Shown here piece by piece: positions 1 to 4,581 of a stretch of DNA of 6,080 bases. The notes under the pieces are model-generated. The model was not told where the DNA came from, searched no databases, and worked only from the letters and a program-made list of their open reading frames with translations. Each line of letters begins with the position of its first letter. The stretch's first letter is position 1. This DNA is from Deltaproteobacteria bacterium (GTDB lineage Bacteria > Desulfobacterota > Deferrimicrobia > Deferrimicrobiales > Deferrimicrobiaceae): NCBI GenBank assembly GCA_021802685.1, contig JAJZRM010000189.1, positions 1 through 6,080 of the forward strand. The letters are read 5' to 3'. The position numbers and the translations under genes are program-made.

Positions 1-159
1 AAGAGCCACCACTTCCACTCCGGAGGCGTTCTCCGCGCGCCGGATCGGATCCTCCTTCGCCGCCGCGGGAGGGGATTTCGGCGCCGTCGCGCAGCCGACG
101 GCAAGGAAGGCGGCCATCCCCGCCGCGGCCAAACCGAAACGTCTCCATGCGCGCTTCAA
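1..159 (-). CDS. Putative outer-membrane or periplasmic lipoprotein, N-terminal part (53 codons; C-terminus beyond window)
   Basis: Reading down from 159, the frame stays open to the window edge. It begins with a basic n-region (KRAWRRFG), then a hydrophobic stretch, then FLAVGC, a lipobox with the lipidated cysteine at residue 23. After the Cys comes an Ala/Pro/Lys-rich linker (about residues 24-36) and a charged start of a mature domain ending in GVEVVAL at the edge. The start is TTG: an AAGGGGAGG ribosome-binding sequence lies 8 nt upstream, the nearer upstream ATG (167-165) reaches a stop after three codons, and the in-frame ATG at codon 15 would remove the basic n-region. It begins 17 nt after MCO-C ends, so it is very likely the next cistron of the operon. 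I do not recognise the family from 53 residues. A membrane-anchored partner of the secreted cupredoxin proteins is inference from position only. Confidence 0.72.
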   Translation of the reverse strand, partial: MKRAWRRFGLAAAGMAAFLAVGCATAPKSPPAAAKEDPIRRAENASGVEVVAL

Positions 160-167
160 GGTTCCAT

Positions 168-176
168 CCTCCCCTT
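168..176 (-). promoter_or_regulatory. Shine-Dalgarno sequence that fixes the TTG start of the lipoprotein gene
   Basis: The minus strand reads AAGGGGAGG here, followed by 8 nt and then the TTG codon at 159-157. It lies in the 17-nt gap directly after the MCO-C stop codon (TGA, 179-177). This spacing, and the complete lipoprotein signal sequence that follows in frame, support TTG initiation over the other possible starts. Confidence 0.7.
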
Positions 177-1814
177 TCAGGGATACGGCACCGGGGCGAC
201 GACCGAACCGCCGTTCCCCGTGACCGTGACCGTATCCGGTTTCGCGGGCACCCGCCAGAATTCTCCTTCGTAGATCCCCAGCCCGGACCGGTACACCATC
301 GCGCCGAACCCCTCCACGGTCAGCGTGTCGGAACCCGCCGGAACCGCGTTGGAAGTTGCCCTGACGATCAGCTTCTGGCCGCCCGCGAACGACGTTTCCG
401 TGACGACCAGCGGCGACGCCGCCCCCGGATTCACCACGACGGGGACCGGCAGGGACCAGTTCCCCTCCGCGTCCTCGCTCCGGATCCAGATGGTGTTGTC
501 CGCGGGAATGTCGGAGAGGGCGATGAACGCCGTCAGGTCGGCAACCGCCGGGGTTCCGAACGATCCCGCCATCGGGTTCCCGTACCCCTCCCGCACGGTG
601 TTGTCCTTCATCCACTCGGCGGCGACGACGTTGCCGCCCCCCCCGGCCGAATCGTCCGCAGAGGCCGTGAGAAGCACGGGGGAGATCCCCGTGGCCGGGT
701 CGGGGGCAAACGATGTAAAGGCCGTCGCAGGCCCCGTCGTGTCGGCGCCCGCAACCCCAAGGAATGCGATCATCCCGCCGGGGTACGTCCCGTTGTTGTT
801 CACGTAGAGCCGGCGGTCGACGAGAGGGATCTTCCTCGCCGGAGCGGCCGGAACGAGGATGGCGTCCAGCGTTTTCCCCGCGGTCAGCAGCAGGGAATGG
901 TGCATCCTCGGATACGGGAGCAGGTTCCCGTCTTCCCCATAGACCGTCGCCTGCGTGTCGATGAAGGACGGAACATGGGCGACCAGGTCCGCGTTCAGGA
1001 ACCGCAGGAGCGTCCCGTTGCCTCCTGGGGGGCCGATCGGCAAGGGGTCGTGGTGCTGCACCAGGGGATCCGGCTGGTTCTGGTACGGCTTCCCGTTGAT
1101 CAGGGAATATTTCGGTTCGTATTCGATCGTGCTGGGGAACGTCCCGGTGCCGTACGTGTTGTCGGCCACCGCCAGGTGGAGGAACGGGTCGATCGCGCTG
1201 TAGAGCAGCACGACCTCGTTGTCGAACGCGGTGGCGGCGTTGTCGTACGCCTGGGCGGGATTCGCCGGGCGCACGATCAGCGCCCCGTAGATCCCCATCT
1301 GGACCTGGACGGACGGGTCGGCGCCGCTCTGGTAGAGGAACGTCCCGGGTTTCGACAGGTTGAACCGGTAGGTGCGCGTCCCGTTCACCGGCGTCGTCTG
1401 CGCGAAGGAGACGACCCGCGGAGGGGTGTTGTTGTCGAAGACCGGCCCCTGCTGCGGAAGCGGGATCCCCGCCGAATTTTCCACAACCGGGGGGCTAAGC
1501 CCCGGGATGACGAGCGATATGGCGTTCCGCGGGCCGGCGGTCGACGTGTTGTCGATCGGCAAGCCGTTCACCAGCGTGATCACCAGGTTGTCCCCGACGG
1601 TCCCCACCAGCGTCGGGCCGGGGAACCGCAGGACGTTGTCGGCGCCGGCATCGGCGATCTTCCAGACCGGGAGAACCGCGTTGTCCGGCATGACCACGTT
1701 GTCCATCCCCACCCGCAGGGTATAGGTCACGGAGGAGGCGGCGCCCGCCATGGCCGCCAGAAGCGCCGCTGCCAGGAGGACCACCCCGTAATGCTTGAGA
1801 GGCCGAGTTCCCAT
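177..1814 (-). CDS. MCO-C: secreted cupredoxin-fold multicopper oxidase-like protein without copper ligands, with Ig-like C-terminal extension (545 aa)
   Basis: A Sec signal peptide occupies about residues 1-26 (ALLAAMAGA, cleavage probably near 25-26). Cupredoxin domain 1 (about 28-183) has the multicopper oxidase strands RFPGPTLVGTVGD and GTFLYQSG...QMGIYGALIV. Domain 2 (about 195-355) has SLINGKPY, VYGEDGNLLPYP, an HH pair (305-306) and a final strand YPGGMIAFLGV. Aligned with MCO-A, every ligand position is changed: H152 to V102, H154 to P104, H194 to Q162, C195 to S163, H196 to G164, H202 to Q170 and M207 to I175. The MCO-B ligands H277 and H279 correspond to S283 and I285. Only H280, at the place of MCO-B H274, remains. 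Residues about 358-462 look like an Ig/fibronectin III-type module (DTTGPATAF, IWIRSEDAEGNWS), and 465-545 form a second small beta-rich module. ATG is preceded by AGGAGGT with an 8-nt gap. Oxidase activity on its own is unlikely; a structural or binding subunit paired with MCO-A/B is my inference. Confidence 0.88.
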   Translation of the reverse strand: MGTRPLKHYGVVLLAAALLAAMAGAASSVTYTLRVGMDNVVMPDNAVLPVWKIADAGADNVLRFPGPTLVGTVGDNLVITLVNGLPIDNTSTAGPRNAISLVIPGLSPPVVENSAGIPLPQQGPVFDNNTPPRVVSFAQTTPVNGTRTYRFNLSKPGTFLYQSGADPSVQVQMGIYGALIVRPANPAQAYDNAATAFDNEVVLLYSAIDPFLHLAVADNTYGTGTFPSTIEYEPKYSLINGKPYQNQPDPLVQHHDPLPIGPPGGNGTLLRFLNADLVAHVPSFIDTQATVYGEDGNLLPYPRMHHSLLLTAGKTLDAILVPAAPARKIPLVDRRLYVNNNGTYPGGMIAFLGVAGADTTGPATAFTSFAPDPATGISPVLLTASADDSAGGGGNVVAAEWMKDNTVREGYGNPMAGSFGTPAVADLTAFIALSDIPADNTIWIRSEDAEGNWSLPVPVVVNPGAASPLVVTETSFAGGQKLIVRATSNAVPAGSDTLTVEGFGAMVYRSGLGIYEGEFWRVPAKPDTVTVTGNGGSVVAPVPYP

Positions 1815-1834
1815 GGATCGCTACCTCCTCTTCC

Positions 1835-3181
1835 CTACGGCATGATCCCGCGGGGCAGGATAACCAGCATGGTCATCATTCCGCCGGGGAATACGTCGTT
1901 GGTCGTCATCTCCTTCTCGTTGTGCGAATGCCACATGTGGAAGAAGGATCCGTCCGTGTTGAAGTTGCCGAAGCCGGGCGTAACCGGCGCCTGCTGCCCG
2001 AGGAACGGGCTGCCGCTGTAGAAGTCGCCCACCGATATGTCGTCCCGATCCGGAATGCCGACCGGGAACGGCTTGCCGTGGTCCGCGCACCACTCCGACG
2101 TCACCGGGTCGAACCCCTGGGCGTTGGGAGCGCAGGCATGCGCCGTCATGGGATCGTTCGGGTCGCCGTAAACGTCCCATCCCAGGTCTTTGCCGGTCCA
2201 CGTGTAGATGGATTCCGACGTCCTGCCGGGCGCGGCCGACACGGTGAAAGCCAGTTCCCCCAGGTCGGCGCCCACCGCGGCGAAATTCGCGGGATCGCTC
2301 GTCAGGGGGAACCCGTCCCACGCGATGATCAGCGAGTGGTTGCCGTGGGTGTGGAAGGGATGCTGGTCCCTTCCCATGTCGACGATCCGCATCAGGACCT
2401 TTTCACCCGGGAACGTCATGGGCATGGCGCCGTACGGCTGGGACGGCAGCCAGGAAGCGTTGTCCGGCCCCATCGTGTCCGGTGCGTTGCGGCCGTTGAT
2501 GAACCAGTAGGTCGGGAAGAAGGTGGTCGTGTCGATCGGCTCGCCCGCCTCCACCTGGTTGTGATACCGGTCGTCCATTTCGCTGAGGAGGAACAGGAAC
2601 TCGCGATCGTACATGGACGTGTTGTCGCCGTACGCGGTCCGGTTGGCGGCCACCGCCTCGTCGAACCCCGCGGGCCGGACGATGATCGCCCCGAACAGCC
2701 CCATTTCGAGCTGCTTGTCCATGTTCGTCCCGCTTTGATAGTAGAAAGTGCCGGGCCGTCCGGCCGTGAACGTGTAAGTGACCGTTCCCCCGCCGGGCGG
2801 CGCCTCCCAGGTGAAGATCCCCCGGATCCCCGCACCGGCGGGCGCCGCGCTCACGTTGTCCATGCCCGGAAAGAGCAGGGAGACCGGCTCGGGGAGCCAG
2901 TTGGTGAGGGTCACGGCCACGGCGGCGCCCTCGTTGACGATCAGGGTCGGCCCGGGGTACTGCACCCGCACGCTTCCCGAGGGGGCAGCGCCGTCGGCGA
3001 ACCCCCAGAAAAACAGGTTGTTGCCGTCGGTGTTCTGGACATATCCGCTCGTGGCGATCAGGTTGAAGGAGGTCCCCGCCAGGCCGGGAACCCCCGCCGC
3101 GGCCGGGAACGCCGCGAGGAGCGCCCATGCCAGCCCCCAAAGAACCCCCAGTCCCCTTTTTCCGTATGGCCTGCAGCGCAT
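1835..3181 (-). CDS. MCO-B: secreted two-domain multicopper oxidase-like protein carrying half a trinuclear copper site in domain 2 (448 aa)
   Basis: The signal peptide is about residues 1-29 (GLAWALLAAFPAAA). Domain 1 (about 35-170) keeps the cupredoxin strands YPGPTLIVNEGAAVAVTLTN and GTFYYQSG...LEMGLFGAIIV, but its ligand positions are L103, P105, Q149, S150, G151, Q157 and L162, so it should bind no copper. Domain 2 (about 190-445) contains YWFINGR, then HPFHTHG (H274, H277, H279; also H282) and HMWHSH (H415, H418, H420), ending in FPGGMMTMLVI. In multicopper oxidases the HxH pairs supply type 2/type 3 ligands. The usual HCH cysteine is serine here (HSH), so this protein lacks its own type 1 site. 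Two cysteines (C350, C365) lie in an insert that looks surface exposed and could form a disulfide. ATG follows GGGGAGGA at 5 nt; the gene lies 25 nt after MCO-A and 20 nt before MCO-C. A heteromeric oxidase with MCO-A is inferred. Confidence 0.9.
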   Translation of the reverse strand: MRCRPYGKRGLGVLWGLAWALLAAFPAAAGVPGLAGTSFNLIATSGYVQNTDGNNLFFWGFADGAAPSGSVRVQYPGPTLIVNEGAAVAVTLTNWLPEPVSLLFPGMDNVSAAPAGAGIRGIFTWEAPPGGGTVTYTFTAGRPGTFYYQSGTNMDKQLEMGLFGAIIVRPAGFDEAVAANRTAYGDNTSMYDREFLFLLSEMDDRYHNQVEAGEPIDTTTFFPTYWFINGRNAPDTMGPDNASWLPSQPYGAMPMTFPGEKVLMRIVDMGRDQHPFHTHGNHSLIIAWDGFPLTSDPANFAAVGADLGELAFTVSAAPGRTSESIYTWTGKDLGWDVYGDPNDPMTAHACAPNAQGFDPVTSEWCADHGKPFPVGIPDRDDISVGDFYSGSPFLGQQAPVTPGFGNFNTDGSFFHMWHSHNEKEMTTNDVFPGGMMTMLVILPRGIMP

Positions 3182-3206
3182 GGCGTTCCTCCCCGTGCCG
3201 GAAGTG

Positions 3207-4517
3207 TTACGGTGCGGGAGCGGCGATGCGGATCTCCGTCATCATTCCGCCGAACCGCTCGTCCTTGTTGTTCAGATCGTTCAGCTCGCGCGCGTAAACG
3301 AAATAGGTCCCCGGGGCGACGTTCTGCGTGTCCAGGATGACCTCGGCGGACTGGCCGCCGCCGAGGTTGATGGAGTTCGCCCCGTAGAAAAGGTTGATGC
3401 CGGGAGTGACCCCGCCGTCGGGGCTCGGGCCCCGCAGGAGCCTCGCGTCTTTCCCGACGACCGTCATGGGAATCCCCAGGACCTCGATGTTATGGAAACT
3501 GGTCGTGGACAGGCTCGATATGCGGAGCAGGATCTTCTGCCCCTGCACGGCCTGGATCAGGGCGGACACGTTCTGGGACGGGACTCCCCCGTTGACCTCG
3601 ACGCCGTCGTTGTCGACGGGCGGCGGCATGGGCCCGGTGATGGTGGTGTCGGGATACCCCCTGCCGTTGAACATCGGGTAGTCGTCCTTCATGGCGGCGA
3701 AGGGGAGCGGCTGGACGGCGATGTGCTTCTCGTGGAAATCCGAATCGAAGCCGACGATCTGGAGCGGATACGCCACGTCGTATCCCGTCGACCCGTCCAC
3801 GTCATTGTATGCGAAGAGACTGTGGCTCCTTCCGCTGCCGTCGGGATCGGCGATCGTCGTCCCGTCCTGGACCGGGGTCACGTAAAGGTTCCCGAGCATC
3901 CCCATCTGCATGTGCTCGGTCGCCTCCACGTGGCAGTGCCAAAGGTACGTCCCCGGGTCCACGTTCTTGTAATAGTAGGTGAAGCTCGCCCCCGGGAAGG
4001 CCGCGACGGATGTTTCCGGGACGCCGTCGAAGATCGGCGCCGCCTGCGAAAAGCCGTGGTAATGCACCGAGTGGGGATCGAAGATGTCCGGACGCATCGC
4101 CATGCCGACGTTGGTGAGGGTCAGGTAAAGGTCCTGCCCCTGCTTCACGGTGATCGTGGGGGCGGAGAAGTTGGCCGCCAGCATTCCCGTCATCATCACC
4201 TCGTTATCCGGCACCCCCGTCACATTGGAGAAGCTGAAGATGTACTGGGACCTGCCGCCGTTGGGGAACGTGAGCTTGTCGGCCATGTTGACGAACCCGT
4301 CGCCGGCGGCGATGTGGATGCAGACCACGCTGGCGTTGTCCGTCTCGCCGGTCGGAAACCCCGTGACGTTGTCCAGCCGCACGCCGCCCGGACCCGCGCC
4401 GTCCGTAAGGAGGGTCGCCGGGCACTGCATCCTCACCACCGCGAACGCAGGCATCGCCCCGAAAAGGAGGATCAGCGCCGCCCCGAGAGGTATCTGCCAT
4501 ATCCGCCTGTGCTTCAT
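3207..4517 (-). CDS. MCO-A: secreted two-domain multicopper oxidase-like protein with type 1 copper and half a trinuclear site in domain 1 (436 aa)
   Basis: The signal peptide is residues 1-26 (LILLFGAMPAFA). After it comes a segment with C32 and C66 (possible disulfide), then cupredoxin domain 1 (about 110-215): SAPTITVKQGQDLYLTLTN, DPHSVHYHGF (H149, H152, H154), GTYLWHCHVEATEHMQMGM (H194, C195, H196, H202, M207). By the standard multicopper oxidase pattern, H149/C195/H202/M207 form a type 1 site and H152/H154/H194/H196 are four of the eight trinuclear ligands. Domain 2 (about 235-430) keeps the fold (YPMFNGRGYP, PGTYFVYAREL, FGGMMTEIRI), but the HxxHxH region is TSFHNI (only H342 kept) and the second HxH is R410-E-L412. 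The arrangement, with type 1 copper in domain 1, resembles 'type B' two-domain oxidases and copper nitrite reductases. The HCH motif and five-residue loop to H202 favour the oxidase side. ATG follows AAGGAG with 6 nt. Substrate unknown; phenol, Cu(I), Fe(II) or Mn(II) are possible for the family. Confidence 0.92.
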   Translation of the reverse strand: MKHRRIWQIPLGAALILLFGAMPAFAVVRMQCPATLLTDGAGPGGVRLDNVTGFPTGETDNASVVCIHIAAGDGFVNMADKLTFPNGGRSQYIFSFSNVTGVPDNEVMMTGMLAANFSAPTITVKQGQDLYLTLTNVGMAMRPDIFDPHSVHYHGFSQAAPIFDGVPETSVAAFPGASFTYYYKNVDPGTYLWHCHVEATEHMQMGMLGNLYVTPVQDGTTIADPDGSGRSHSLFAYNDVDGSTGYDVAYPLQIVGFDSDFHEKHIAVQPLPFAAMKDDYPMFNGRGYPDTTITGPMPPPVDNDGVEVNGGVPSQNVSALIQAVQGQKILLRISSLSTTSFHNIEVLGIPMTVVGKDARLLRGPSPDGGVTPGINLFYGANSINLGGGQSAEVILDTQNVAPGTYFVYARELNDLNNKDERFGGMMTEIRIAAPAP

Positions 4518-4545
4518 GATCCTCTCCTTCCCGACGATCGTGTTG

Positions 4546-4571
4546 CCCGGGCGGCCGCCTTGCCGCCCGGG
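4546..4571 (-). other. Perfect GC-rich stem-loop between the beta-helix gene and MCO-A
   Basis: Ten bases (4546-4555, cccgggcggc) are exactly complementary in inverted order to 4562-4571 (gccgcccggg), with a 6-nt loop. It lies 10 nt after the beta-helix stop codon and 28 nt before the MCO-A start. In the transcribed direction no run of U follows (the RNA continues CAACACGAUC), so it is not a standard intrinsic terminator. It could be an mRNA-stabilising or processing hairpin that sets different levels of the two cistrons, or a partial attenuator; that role is inferred. Confidence 0.6.
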
Positions 4572-4581
4572 GAATGAACGG

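Noticed and set aside
100..159. Tat signal in the lipoprotein
   Set aside because: WRRFGLAA has two Arg but does not fit the S/T-R-R-x-F-L-K order; the lipobox explains export.
177..4517. MCO-A, B and C as one long gene broken by frameshifts or stops
   Set aside because: Each has its own signal peptide, strong Shine-Dalgarno and complete domain ends, and the gaps between them are real non-coding spacers.
3207..4517. MCO-A as a copper nitrite reductase
   Set aside because: It shares type 1 copper in domain 1, but the loop is HCHVEATEH and not the HCAP-type loop of nitrite reductases, and the HxxHxH pattern is of oxidase type. The partner His of domain 2 are found in MCO-B.
4546..4571. Intrinsic terminator after the beta-helix gene
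   Set aside because: The stem is strong but no U-run follows it in the direction of transcription.
147..4577. Long open frames on the plus strand (about 147-2021, 1922-3340, 2778-4577)
   Set aside because: They are Arg/Gly/Pro/His-rich translations with no recognisable domain or signal peptide, lying opposite minus-strand genes with clear families, motifs and ribosome-binding sites. They are expected by-products of GC-rich coding sequence.
4518..4581. Separate promoter for MCO-A in the 64-nt gap
   Set aside because: I could find no convincing -35/-10 pair; the gap is filled by the hairpin and the ribosome-binding site.
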